From positions 248,001 to 312,000 of the forward strand of contig NZ_JACHGP010000007.1 of NCBI RefSeq assembly GCF_014202335.1: a stretch of 64,000 nucleotides of DNA. Direction: 5' to 3'. The first letter of the stretch is position 1. Each line of letters starts with the position of its first letter. The translations under genes and the position numbers were made by a program. Below the pieces are notes generated by a model that did no database searches, was not told where the DNA came from, and saw only the letters and a program-made list of their open reading frames with translations. Source of the stretch: Mycobacterium sp. AZCC_0083 (GTDB lineage: Bacteria > Actinomycetota > Actinomycetes > Mycobacteriales > Mycobacteriaceae). This document shows, in pieces, positions 33,311 through 41,032 of the stretch.

Positions 33311-35158
33311 CTACTTCTTCGGCTTGTCGCTTGCGGCGTCGGCGGACAGCGCCGCGACGAAGGCCTCCTGCGGAACTTCCACCCGCCCAATGGTCTTCAT
33401 CCGCTTCTTGCCTTCCTTCTGCTTCTCAAGAAGCTTGCGCTTGCGGGTGATGTCACCGCCGTAGCACTTGCTAAGCACGTCCTTGCGGATGGCCCGGATG
33501 TTCTCGCGCGCAATGATTCTCGAGCCGACGGCGGCCTGGATCGGCACCTCGAACTGCTGGCGCGGGATGAGCTCCTTGAGCTTGGTGGTCATCTTGTTGC
33601 CGTACGCGGAGGCCCCGTCCTTGTGGACGATGGCGCTGAACGCGTCCACCGGCTCGCCCTGCAAGAGGATGTCGACCTTCACCAGGTCCGACTCCTGTTC
33701 GCCTGCCGCCTCGTAGTCAAGGCTGGCGTATCCGCGGGTGCGCGACTTCAGTGAATCGAAGAAGTCGAAGATGATCTCGCCCAACGGCATGGTGTACCGC
33801 AGTTCGACGCGTTCGGGTGAGAGGTAGTCCATGCCGCCCAGCTCGCCGCGGCGGGACTGACACAGCTCCATGATCGTGCCGATGAATTCGCTGGGGGCGA
33901 TCACCGTCGTCTTCACCACGGGTTCGAACACGGCGCGGACCTTGCCCTCCTGCCAATCCGAGGGGTTCGTCACGATGATCTCCGTACCGTCGTCCTTCAC
34001 CACCCGGTACACGACGTTCGGCGACGTCGAGATGAGGTCGAGGTCGAACTCGCGCTCGAGGCGCTCGCGGGTGATCTCCATGTGCAGCAGACCCAGGAAG
34101 CCGCAGCGGAAGCCGAAGCCCAGCGCCACCGACGTCTCCGGCTCCCACACCAGCGCCGCATCGTTGAGCTGCAACCGTTCGAGCGCGTCGCGCAGGTTCG
34201 GGTAGTCGGAGCCGTCGACCGGGTAGAGACCCGAGTAGACCATCGGCTTCGGTTCGCGGTATCCGGTCAGCGCCTGGGTGGCCCCGTTGCGCGCGGACGT
34301 CACCGTGTCACCGACCTTGGATTGCCGGACGTCCTTGACGCCGGTGATCAGATAGCCCACCTCGCCGACGCCGAGGCCCTCGGTGGCCTTCGGCTCGGGT
34401 GAGACGATGCCGACCTCCAGCAGCTCGTGCATGGTGCCGGTGGACATCATCTTGATCTTCTCGCGCGGGCTGAGCTTGCCGTCGATCACTCGGACGTAGG
34501 TCACCACGCCGCGGTAGATGTCGTAGACCGAGTCGAAGATCATCGCCCGCGCGGGCGCGTCGGCGTCCCCAACCGGGGCGGGGATCAGGCGGACCACCTC
34601 GTCGAGCAGTTCGCGTACGCCGACGCCGGTCTTGCCGGACACCCGCAGCACCTCGTCGGGCTCGCACCCGATGATGTGGGCGATCTCGCCGGCGTAGCGG
34701 TCCGGGTCGGCGGCGGGTAGGTCGATCTTGTTGAGCACCGGGATGATCGTCAGGCCGCGATCGAGCGCCAGATACAGATTCGCCAGCGTCTGGGCCTCGA
34801 TGCCCTGCGCGGCGTCGACGAGCAGCACGGCGCCCTCGCAGGCCTCGAGTGCGCGGGACACCTCGTAGGTGAAGTCGACGTGGCCCGGCGTGTCGATCAG
34901 ATGCAAGACGAACTCTTCGTCGTTGACCACCCACGGCAGCCGGACGTTCTGCGCCTTGATGGTGATGCCGCGCTCGCGCTCGATGTCCATCCGGTCCAGG
35001 TACTGCGCGCGCATGTCGCGGTCCGCGACCACGCCTGTGATCCCGAGCATGCGGTCGGCGAGGGTGGACTTGCCGTGGTCGATGTGGGCGATGATGCAGA
35101 AGTTCCGGATCTGCGCCGGCGCAGTGAACGTCTTGTCGGCGAAACTGCTGATGGGAAT
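33311..35158 (-). CDS. lepA: Elongation factor 4 (LepA), non-canonical start
   Basis: About 615 residues of LepA, the ribosome-associated GTPase that back-translocates or rescues stalled ribosomes. G1 AHIDHGKST (residues 24-32 from the chosen start), RERGITIKAQNVRL, G3 DTPGH, G4 NKID, then the LepA-specific C-terminus with GGDITRKRKLLEKQKEGKKRMK. The first ATG in frame (35050) would delete the P-loop. Upstream of the P-loop the frame reads back through IPISSFADK to a TGA at 35174-35176 with no ATG, GTG or TTG, so initiation is probably ATT 35158, or ATC 35152, which is six bases after AGGAG. Backbone gene. Confidence 0.93.
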   Translation of the reverse strand: MPISSFADKTFTAPAQIRNFCIIAHIDHGKSTLADRMLGITGVVADRDMRAQYLDRMDIERERGITIKAQNVRLPWVVNDEEFVLHLIDTPGHVDFTYEVSRALEACEGAVLLVDAAQGIEAQTLANLYLALDRGLTIIPVLNKIDLPAADPDRYAGEIAHIIGCEPDEVLRVSGKTGVGVRELLDEVVRLIPAPVGDADAPARAMIFDSVYDIYRGVVTYVRVIDGKLSPREKIKMMSTGTMHELLEVGIVSPEPKATEGLGVGEVGYLITGVKDVRQSKVGDTVTSARNGATQALTGYREPKPMVYSGLYPVDGSDYPNLRDALERLQLNDAALVWEPETSVALGFGFRCGFLGLLHMEITRERLEREFDLDLISTSPNVVYRVVKDDGTEIIVTNPSDWQEGKVRAVFEPVVKTTVIAPSEFIGTIMELCQSRRGELGGMDYLSPERVELRYTMPLGEIIFDFFDSLKSRTRGYASLDYEAAGEQESDLVKVDILLQGEPVDAFSAIVHKDGASAYGNKMTTKLKELIPRQQFEVPIQAAVGSRIIARENIRAIRKDVLSKCYGGDITRKRKLLEKQKEGKKRMKTIGRVEVPQEAFVAALSADAASDKPKK

Positions 35159-35244
35159 CTCCTGGTCGGACGGGGCTCACGCAAGGGCGGGGCAGTACCA
35201 GGGTATCGAGCAACCATCGCGACGACACAATCGTGGCTCCCACC

Positions 35245-35250
35245 TATGCT
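35245..35250 (+). promoter_or_regulatory. -10 element TATGCT of a leaderless transcript
   Basis: TATGCT ends 7 nt before ATG 35258, matching mycobacterial leaderless promoters. It overlaps the alternative ATG 35246, which would then lie upstream of the transcript. It drives the Rv2405-like gene, divergent from lepA. Confidence 0.5.
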
Positions 35251-35257
35251 CGAAATC

Positions 35258-35860
35258 ATGGCGTCGCAGTGGAAGACGTTCCAGCGTCTCGCGGAACACC
35301 TGGTGTTCAACGAGGCACCGAAGCTGATCAGACAGCTGCCAAAGGCCGACAGCCTGCAGCGCGGCATCCAGCAGGGCCTCAAGATGGGGCTGGACGCCGG
35401 CCTGGCCGCCCTCGCGGGGGCGTCGAGCGAAGTCGAGCCTGCGATCACCTCCGGGCGGCCGGTGACGGAGGGCAGTGTTCCCACCGCCCACCGCGCCCGC
35501 AGGGTGATCTACTCGCCCGATCTCGACGGCCGGGCCGACCCCGGCGAAATCGTGTGGACCTGGGTGGTCTACGAGGACGATCCGACCCGCGGCAAGGACC
35601 GTCCGGTGCTGGTGGTTGGCCGTGACAGTGCCACGCTGCTCGGTCTCATGCTGTCCAGCCAGGACCGCCACCACACCGACCACGACTGGGTCGGGATCGG
35701 CCGCGGCGACTGGGACTACGAGGGCAGGGCCAGCTGGGTCCGGCTCGATCGGGTGCTCGACGTTCCCGAGGAGGGCATCCGGCGCGAGGGTGCGGTCCTC
35801 GACCGCACCACCTTCGAGGTGGTCGCCGCGAGGCTGCGGGCCGAGTACTCCTGGAGCTGA
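35258..35860 (+). CDS. Conserved mycobacterial protein, PemK/MazF-like (Rv2405 type)
   Basis: 200 residues. The N-terminal 60 residues are helical (QWKTFQRLAEHLVFNEAPKLIRQLP) and the C-terminal 110 resemble the PemK/MazF barrel: RRVIYSPDLDGRADPGEIVWTWVVYEDDPTRGKDRPVLVVGRD, then GLMLSSQDRHH and SWVRLDRVLDVPEEGIRREGAVL. MazF-type toxins cut RNA, but no antitoxin gene adjoins and the protein is part of the conserved lepA neighbourhood, so toxicity is doubtful. ATG 35258 is chosen because of the -10 element; ATG 35246 is the alternative. Confidence 0.75.
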   Translation: MASQWKTFQRLAEHLVFNEAPKLIRQLPKADSLQRGIQQGLKMGLDAGLAALAGASSEVEPAITSGRPVTEGSVPTAHRARRVIYSPDLDGRADPGEIVWTWVVYEDDPTRGKDRPVLVVGRDSATLLGLMLSSQDRHHTDHDWVGIGRGDWDYEGRASWVRLDRVLDVPEEGIRREGAVLDRTTFEVVAARLRAEYSWS

Positions 35861-35870
35861 CGCCCCCTCC

Positions 35871-35929
35871 GCGAGCAGACGCAGAACGCCCTCATCCGGC
35901 CAGATTAAGGGCCTTTTACGTCTGTTCGC
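35871..35929. terminator. Long imperfect hairpin, mycobacterial intergenic palindrome
   Basis: GCGAGCAGACG (35871-35881) pairs with CGTCTGTTCGC (35919-35929) with one G-T pair, and inside it GCCC pairs with GGGC across an internal loop. Hairpins with GCGAGCAGACGC arms are common between genes in mycobacteria and act as bidirectional terminators or dispersed palindromes. It sits 11 bp after the Rv2405-like stop. No other copy was seen in the window. Confidence 0.65.
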
Positions 35930-36066
35930 GGGGTGTACTGCTCGGCTACGTCGGCCAACTCATCGAACTCGACGCCCGCGTCGAACGGTGAAGACCGCCC
36001 AGTAAGTTCGTCGCATCTGTGAGAGTGGCCTATTGGGTTCGCGACCACAGAAGGGAACTCAAGTCC

Positions 36067-36495
36067 ATGCGTACTGCAGTCGGCGCCCTAATGCTGGGTG
36101 TGCTGATCGCCGCCGCTGGCTGCGCGACCTCGACGGCCGCGCCTCCGCCGACGTCCCCGTCGACACCGGCTTCCGTCACCCCGGACCAGCTCGCGCTGGC
36201 AACCTTGAACGCCATCGTGCAGGGCGACCCAACTGCGGCCACCGTCAGTTTCGACCAGACCATGCGCCGATTACTGTCGCCCGACGCCCTCCAGCAGGCC
36301 TGGACGGCCTACCAAGAACAGTTGGGCCCGTACCAATCGCAGGGCGATCCCCAGGACGTCACGCGCGGGAAGATCACAGTCGTCAACGTGCCCTTGCAGA
36401 TGCAAAACGCGCCCGGCCAGTTCCGGCTGTCCGTTCGTTCTGACGGCCAGATCGCGGGTCTGTACTTTCTCAAGGAAGGTGTCCCGGTCCCCTGA
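36067..36495 (+). CDS. DUF3887-type lipoprotein
   Basis: 142 residues. The signal MRTAVGALMLGVLIAAAGC has a lipobox, with Cys19 as anchor, followed by a Pro/Thr/Ser-rich linker (TSPSTPASVT). The rest resembles DUF3887: PDQLALATLNAIVQGDPTAATVSFDQTMRRLLSPDALQQAWTAYQEQLGPYQS, then a short beta region ending GLYFLKEGVPV. The role is unknown; the domain is often attached to secreted hydrolases but stands alone here. ATG 36067 follows AGGGAAC; the reading also extends upstream without a binding site. Confidence 0.7.
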   Translation: MRTAVGALMLGVLIAAAGCATSTAAPPPTSPSTPASVTPDQLALATLNAIVQGDPTAATVSFDQTMRRLLSPDALQQAWTAYQEQLGPYQSQGDPQDVTRGKITVVNVPLQMQNAPGQFRLSVRSDGQIAGLYFLKEGVPVP

Positions 36496-36510
36496 TTCAA
36501 GTGGCGCGAT

Positions 36511-37131
36511 CTACCGCGGCTGCCGCCACATCGGGACCAGGCTGGGGCCGGGGTTGCCGTCGCGGCTGGGCAGCTTGATCTCACCGGTGACCTCGAAGCC
36601 GAACCGCTCGTAGTACGGCACGTTGTCGGGATTGCTGGATTCCAGGTAGGCGGGCGCGTGCTCGGCGTCGCAGCGGTCCAGCCGCGACCGCATCAACGCC
36701 TGACCGAACCCCTTGCCACGCACCGCAGGGTCGCTGCCGATCACCGCGAGATACCAGTGCGGCTCCTCCGGGTGGGCCTCCTTCATCAGCTCGCTGACCT
36801 CGAGGCCCCTGCGCAGGGATGCCCCGAAGGCCAGCAGCAGCCCCGGCATGGCCCGCAATTCGTCGACACGCGAGGTCTGCCACTTGCCGGGTGGATCCCA
36901 CAGCGCGGCTCCGCCGATGCCGTCACCGTCCGGCGCGACCTCGACCCCACCGCGGGACAGGTGGTGATACCGGGTCAGCGAAGCGAACAACCGGTGCAGC
37001 TTGCGTCGGCGCAGGTCGGCGTCCGGCAGCAGCCAACGCATCACCGGGTCGTCGAAGAATGCCCGGCCCAATGCCACGGACAGGGCACCGATGTCTGCGC
37101 GGGTGGCGGGTCGAGCCGCGACGCTGTTCAC
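36511..37131 (-). CDS. GNAT-family N-acetyltransferase
   Basis: 206 residues with the acetyltransferase fold: ATRADIGALSVALGRAFFDDPVMRWLLPD at the N-terminus, HWYLAVIGSDPAVRGKGFGQALMRSRLDRCDAE near residues 124-156 (acetyl-CoA pocket RGKGFG) and APAYLESSNPDNVPYYERFGFEVTGE. This is the general small-molecule or protein acetyltransferase type; the substrate is not evident. GTG 37131 is the only start that includes the N-terminal strand. It ends the short minus-strand pair with the CBS protein. Confidence 0.83.
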   Translation of the reverse strand: MNSVAARPATRADIGALSVALGRAFFDDPVMRWLLPDADLRRRKLHRLFASLTRYHHLSRGGVEVAPDGDGIGGAALWDPPGKWQTSRVDELRAMPGLLLAFGASLRRGLEVSELMKEAHPEEPHWYLAVIGSDPAVRGKGFGQALMRSRLDRCDAEHAPAYLESSNPDNVPYYERFGFEVTGEIKLPSRDGNPGPSLVPMWRQPR

Positions 37132-37144
37132 GCAACCACCCTAT

Positions 37145-37573
37145 TCACCCCTGGGTGATGTACGCCTCCAGCTGCTCCTGCTGGGTCTGCAGTTCCTCCA
37201 TGCGCGTCTTCACGACGTCGCCGATGCTGACGATTCCGGTCAACTCCCCGCCGTCGATGACCGGCACGTGGCGCACCCGGTTCGTGGTCATCAGGGCACT
37301 GAGGCTGTCCACCGAGTCGGCGGGTGTGCAGGTGATCACCTTGGCCGTCATGATCTCCGAGACAGGCCGGTCGAGCAGTCCGACGCCGAGTTCGTGCAGT
37401 TTGCGCACCACGTCGCGCTCCGAGACGATGCCGACGAGCCCGCCCGGTCCGACCACCACCATCGCCCCGATGTTGCGCGTGACGAGTCCGTCGAGCAGCT
37501 CGCCGACCGTCACGTCCGGGCCTACGGTGGAAACCGTCCCACCCTTGTTCCTCAACACGTCTGAGATCCGCAC
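37145..37573 (-). CDS. CBS-domain pair protein (Rv2406c type)
   Basis: 142 residues with two CBS motifs: TVGELLDGLVTRNIGAMVVVGPGGLVGIVSERDVVRKLHELG and VSEIMTAKVITCTPADSVDSLSALMTTNRVRHVPVIDGGELTGIVSIGDVVKTRMEEL, then a helical tail. CBS pairs bind adenosine nucleotides and usually regulate a partner. GTG 37573 is preceded by AAAGGAGG with ideal spacing and gives MRISDVLRNKG; an ATG at 37594 would place that binding site inside the gene and is less likely. Conserved backbone position; here it is followed by the acetyltransferase and separated from the RNase Z-like gene by an insert of about 6 kb. Confidence 0.88.
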   Translation of the reverse strand: MRISDVLRNKGGTVSTVGPDVTVGELLDGLVTRNIGAMVVVGPGGLVGIVSERDVVRKLHELGVGLLDRPVSEIMTAKVITCTPADSVDSLSALMTTNRVRHVPVIDGGELTGIVSIGDVVKTRMEELQTQQEQLEAYITQG

Positions 37574-37705
37574 CGGGCGCCTCCTTTGTGACATGGCTCA
37601 CATCGAGTCACCACCCAAAATACGCCCCGCTGACAGCGAAGGAACAGATTCTCGGCCGAGCCGGTTGACGAGGCTGTTGACCCAAACGGCAGAAAAGAGC
37701 GATTG

Positions 37706-38713
37706 ATGACCGAAACAGTCACACTCGGCGATGAATTGACGGTCAGCGCAATCGGTTTCGGCGCAATGGCGTTGACGCCGGTGTACGGCGAGGTGGACGA
37801 CGACGATTCCCTGGCCACGCTGCACCGGAGCGTCGACCTGGGGGTCACGTTCATCGACACCGCCAACGTGTACGGCGGGGGCGCCAACGAGCGGCTGATC
37901 GCCCGGCTTCTCGCCGACCGTCGCGACGAGGTGACGCTGGCGACCAAGTTCGGCATCGTCGGCAACCCGGCTGACCGGGCGGCGGGCCAGTTGGCCGCCC
38001 GCGGCGACGCCGCCTACGTCCGCGAGTCCATCGACGAGAGCCTGGCCAGGCTGAACACCGACGTCGTCGACCTGTACTACATGCACCGCCGAGACGTCAC
38101 CGTGCCGATCGAGGAGACCGTCGGAGCGATGGCCGAACTGGTCGCCTCGGGCAAGGTGCGCCACCTGGGACTGTCCGAGGTCACGGCCGACGAACTGCGC
38201 GCCGCCGTGGCGGTCCACCCCATCGCCGCCGTGCAGAGCGAATGGTCGATCTGGAGCCGCGACGTCGAACCCAACGTGGTGCCCACCGCGGCCGAACTCG
38301 GCGTCGGCTTCGTCCCGTACTCGCCGCTTGGCCGCGGGTTCCTGACCGGCACCGTCCAGTCTGCGTCCGACCTGGCCGCCGGATCGGACTTCCGGCGCAC
38401 GATGCCGAGATTCGCCGATGGCGCGTTGGAGGCCAACCTGGCGGTGGTCGACGTGATCCGCGCCGTCGCCGACGAGCGTGAAGCCACGCCCGCCCAGGTC
38501 GCCCTGGCCTGGCTGCGCTACCGCGCCGACGAACTGGGGGTGGCCGCCGTGCCGATTCCTGGCACCCGCCGCGCGGCCCGCGTCGAGGAGAACTTCAACT
38601 CGCTGGACGTGGCACTCACCGACGGGCAGCTTGCGGCGCTCGACGCGGCGGGTGCCGCGGTGTCGGGACATCGGTTCGGCGACTTGTCGTGGGTGTCGGC
38701 CGGCCGCGAATAG
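37706..38713 (+). CDS. Aldo/keto reductase
   Basis: 335 residues of the AKR fold with catalytic residues in place: Asp and Tyr in FIDTANVYGGG (about 50-60), Lys in LATKFG near 82, His in DLYYMHRRDV near 124, and the NADPH site with PIPGTRRAARVEENF near 287-301. These enzymes reduce aldehydes and ketones with NADPH. The pattern matches the AKR13 branch found in actinobacteria. ATG 37706 is one codon after a TTG. It is divergent from the CBS gene and its stop is 3 bp from the convergent TetR gene. Confidence 0.87.
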   Translation: MTETVTLGDELTVSAIGFGAMALTPVYGEVDDDDSLATLHRSVDLGVTFIDTANVYGGGANERLIARLLADRRDEVTLATKFGIVGNPADRAAGQLAARGDAAYVRESIDESLARLNTDVVDLYYMHRRDVTVPIEETVGAMAELVASGKVRHLGLSEVTADELRAAVAVHPIAAVQSEWSIWSRDVEPNVVPTAAELGVGFVPYSPLGRGFLTGTVQSASDLAAGSDFRRTMPRFADGALEANLAVVDVIRAVADEREATPAQVALAWLRYRADELGVAAVPIPGTRRAARVEENFNSLDVALTDGQLAALDAAGAAVSGHRFGDLSWVSAGRE

Positions 38714-38716
38714 CGG

Positions 38717-39454
38717 TCAGTCCGGCGGCGGTTGGGCGATCTGCAATGCGACGGCGGCGTCGTCGAATTGCGCGGCCTGCGCACGGATGCGTTCGATCTC
38801 GCTGGGCCGCTTGAGCAGTCCGCGCACGGCGATGATCGCGACGTGTTCGCCGACGCGGATCGCCTCGTCGACCCGGTCCCCCTGATCGGTGTGCAGGCGG
38901 GTCCGCTTCTGTGCACCTTCGTCGAAGTTGAGCAGCAACGCGGCGGTGTCCTGTTTGTCGCAGTCGATGAACTTGCCTTCGTTGATCGCCGCTCCGATGA
39001 GGTCGGCGACCCAGTCCTTGAGTCGCTCGTAATCCGTCCAGAACTGGTGGAATTCGTTGCGCTGCTCGTGTGCGATGCGCTGGATCTCGTTGAAGTCGAT
39101 CGGTGACATCGCCAGTTGCATGGTGTCGAACCGCAACAGCCGATACAGCTTGACGGCCGGCGAGCCGGAACCGGCGCCCACCTCCGCAATGAACTTCAAC
39201 GGCGCCCGGTTGACGAGCAGGGCCTCCTGCAGCAGCTGTTCCTTGTTGCGGAACCAGTAGTACAGCGACGACTGCTGTAGGCCCGACGCGCGGGCGATGT
39301 CGCTCATCGTCGTTTGCGCATAGCCCTTTTCGGAGAACAGCTTCGTCGCGGCGTTCACGATCCCCGCGCGGGGCGATGCCGTCGGCGCCGCATCGGCATC
39401 GTTGCGTGGGCGTCCGATGGCACGAACCGGCGCCCGGCGCTCGGGTGTCGACAC
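38717..39454 (-). CDS. TetR-family transcriptional regulator
   Basis: 245 residues. The helix-turn-helix is at AGIVNAATKLFSEKGYAQTTMSDIARASGLQQSSLYYWFRNKEQLLQEAL (residues 30-79), and the rest is an all-helical ligand and dimer domain. It lies 22 bp behind the creatininase-family gene as the last gene of the Rieske operon and probably represses that operon. It also has its own likely leaderless promoter (TACGAT, 39462-39467), so it can be made when the operon is off. N-terminal 25 residues are basic and disordered. Confidence 0.88.
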   Translation of the reverse strand: MSTPERRAPVRAIGRPRNDADAAPTASPRAGIVNAATKLFSEKGYAQTTMSDIARASGLQQSSLYYWFRNKEQLLQEALLVNRAPLKFIAEVGAGSGSPAVKLYRLLRFDTMQLAMSPIDFNEIQRIAHEQRNEFHQFWTDYERLKDWVADLIGAAINEGKFIDCDKQDTAALLLNFDEGAQKRTRLHTDQGDRVDEAIRVGEHVAIIAVRGLLKRPSEIERIRAQAAQFDDAAVALQIAQPPPD

Positions 39455-39461
39455 GATGCGA

Positions 39462-39467
39462 ATCGTA
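39462..39467 (-). promoter_or_regulatory. -10 element TACGAT of a leaderless transcript
   Basis: On the minus strand TACGAT ends 7 nt before GTG 39454, with no ribosome site between. It lies inside the gap and final codons of the creatininase-family gene, giving the TetR gene an internal promoter. Confidence 0.45.
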
Positions 39468-39476
39468 CTGCCGCAG

Positions 39477-40220
39477 CTAGCCGAGCGGTGCTTGCTCGTC
39501 GTGGGCGCGCTCGACCGTGTCGCGTGCGGCCGAGACCACGTCGCGCCACAGTTCGAGGCCGAACGACTTCGTGGCCCGCGACGGGTAGCCCGTCACGCCG
39601 TTGGTGGACACGTGCTGAACCGCATACCGGAAGACGCTGCCCTCCGTCCGGTCGGGATCGTCGGCGGTCTGCATCTTGTCGGTGTCGACCAGTTCGGGCC
39701 GCAACGCCAGCATGATCGAGGTCTCCGCGGCGTTCGCATGCCAGTCGAGCGCGTCCTCGGTGGCGCGCCGGGCGATGTCGGGGGTCAGATCCCACCATTG
39801 CATGACGCCGATCCTGCGGTCGGCGAACACTCGGCGGAACCCATCGCAGGCGATCCAGAGCGGCGCTGCGTTGCCGACGTGCCCGTTCACGAACAGCACG
39901 CGGCGAAAGCCCGAGTCGACGCACGCCTCGGCGAGGAGGCTGGCCGCCGCTGCGGTCTCCTCACCAGAGAACGCCACCGTCCCTGCCAGTTTGGAGCCGT
40001 GAAAGAAGCTGGCGCCGAACGCAAGCGCAGGCAGGACGACGGCCGACTCCCCGGCCGCGGCTTCTGCGAGTTCGGTGGCGATGATGGTGTCGGTACCGAC
40101 CGGCAAGTGTGGTCCGTGCTGTTCGGTGGCCCCGACGGGTATCAGTGCCACGCAATCCGGATCGGCGTCGATGCGGTCGGCCAGCTGCGCCGAAGTGAGC
40201 TCATTCCATCGGTGGTTCAA
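39477..40220 (-). CDS. Creatininase-family amidohydrolase
   Basis: 247 residues with the metal-binding pattern of creatininase/MftE proteins: ALIPVGATEQHGPHLPVGTDTIIATELA (Glu, His, Asp ligands) near residues 23-50, GASFFHGSKLAGTVAFSGEE, RRVLFVNGHVGNAAPL near 105-120, and WHANAAETSIML near 157-168. Members hydrolyse small cyclic or linear amides such as creatinine. TTG 40220 overlaps the SDR stop (TTGA) and is the only start in front of the conserved part. It fits a pathway for a nitrogen compound with the GlnT and Rieske genes upstream. Confidence 0.83.
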   Translation of the reverse strand: MNHRWNELTSAQLADRIDADPDCVALIPVGATEQHGPHLPVGTDTIIATELAEAAAGESAVVLPALAFGASFFHGSKLAGTVAFSGEETAAAASLLAEACVDSGFRRVLFVNGHVGNAAPLWIACDGFRRVFADRRIGVMQWWDLTPDIARRATEDALDWHANAAETSIMLALRPELVDTDKMQTADDPDRTEGSVFRYAVQHVSTNGVTGYPSRATKSFGLELWRDVVSAARDTVERAHDEQAPLG

Positions 40221-41032
40221 TGCAACGTCACCCCGGCGTTCACACAGATGGACTGTCCGGTCACGTTTTTCGCTGCCGGGCTCGCCAACCAAACAACCGC
40301 TTCGCCGACATCCTCAGGCGTGCACAGCGCGCCGGTGAGCGTTTCGGCCGTGACGTCGGCGCGAATCCGGTCAATCGAACTGCCCGTGATCGCCGATTCG
40401 GCGCCCCACTTGCTGAGGACCATATCGGTCTCGATGATGCCGGGACACACCGTGTTGACCGTGATGCCCATTCCACCGAGCTCCAGAGCCGCCACCTGTC
40501 CAAGGCCTATCTGGGCGAACTTCGAGGGTGCGTACGCTCCGTAGAGCGGCCAAGCACGGATACCTGCCTCCGAGGAGATGTTGATGATCCGGCCGCGCAT
40601 ACCCTTCCCCGAGTCGCTTCGCTCTAGCCCGCCGGAAGACCGCATCACCTCGACGGCACTCTGAATGCCGTAAAATGTGCCCAGCAAATTGACTTCGAAG
40701 CAGCGCCGCAATTGATCGCCGGTCAGCGTCAGGATCGACCCGGCCTCCATGTAGCCGGCGTTGTTTACCCAGCAATCCAGTCGCCCGAATTCGGCGACGG
40801 CGGCTGTGGCGAGGTCGGCGGACGTGTGCTGGTCGGATACGTCGCCGCGAACCAGGACCGTCCTGGTCGAGCCGGCCTCCTCGATGTCCGCCGCGGTTTG
40901 TTTCGCGGCGGCTTCGTCGGAGGTCCACCCGATCACCACGTGAAATCCATTCCGTGCGAGCGCCTTGCTGATACCCGCGCCGATCCCACGGCCTCCGCCG
41001 GTCACCACCGCGACCGGGTATCCCGACGTCAT
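40217..41032 (-). CDS. Short-chain dehydrogenase/reductase
   Basis: 271 residues of the classical SDR fold: VVTGGGRGIGAGI near residues 9-21 (NAD(P) loop), NNAGY near 91-95, catalytic Ser in IINISSEAG, and YxxxK as YAPSK near 165. The helix before the Ser strand is lengthened by a degenerate interspersed repeat encoding GLERSDSGKGMRG. It oxidises or reduces a pathway alcohol. ATG 41032 overlaps the glutamine-synthetase-like stop (TGATG) and the 3' end overlaps the creatininase-family gene. Confidence 0.87.
   Translation of the reverse strand: MTSGYPVAVVTGGGRGIGAGISKALARNGFHVVIGWTSDEAAAKQTAADIEEAGSTRTVLVRGDVSDQHTSADLATAAVAEFGRLDCWVNNAGYMEAGSILTLTGDQLRRCFEVNLLGTFYGIQSAVEVMRSSGGLERSDSGKGMRGRIINISSEAGIRAWPLYGAYAPSKFAQIGLGQVAALELGGMGITVNTVCPGIIETDMVLSKWGAESAITGSSIDRIRADVTAETLTGALCTPEDVGEAVVWLASPAAKNVTGQSICVNAGVTLH
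40607..40624 (-). repeat. Degenerate copy of interspersed repeat in SDR gene
   Basis: On the minus strand GAGCGAAGCGACTCGGGG shares GAGCGAAGCGAC and CGGG with the copies at 16825 and 21824. It is read in a different frame from those copies (here ERSDSG). It extends a loop that is short in other SDRs. Confidence 0.55.

Noticed and set aside
34308..35243. Minus-strand reading of 311 codons starting upstream of lepA with an ATG
   Set aside because: It covers the lepA 5' end in the wrong frame. I considered it as the true start by frameshift, but the LepA frame is intact from IPISSFADK onward.
35258..35860. Active MazF-type toxin
   Set aside because: No antitoxin gene adjoins and the gene is part of conserved backbone, so I kept only the fold resemblance.
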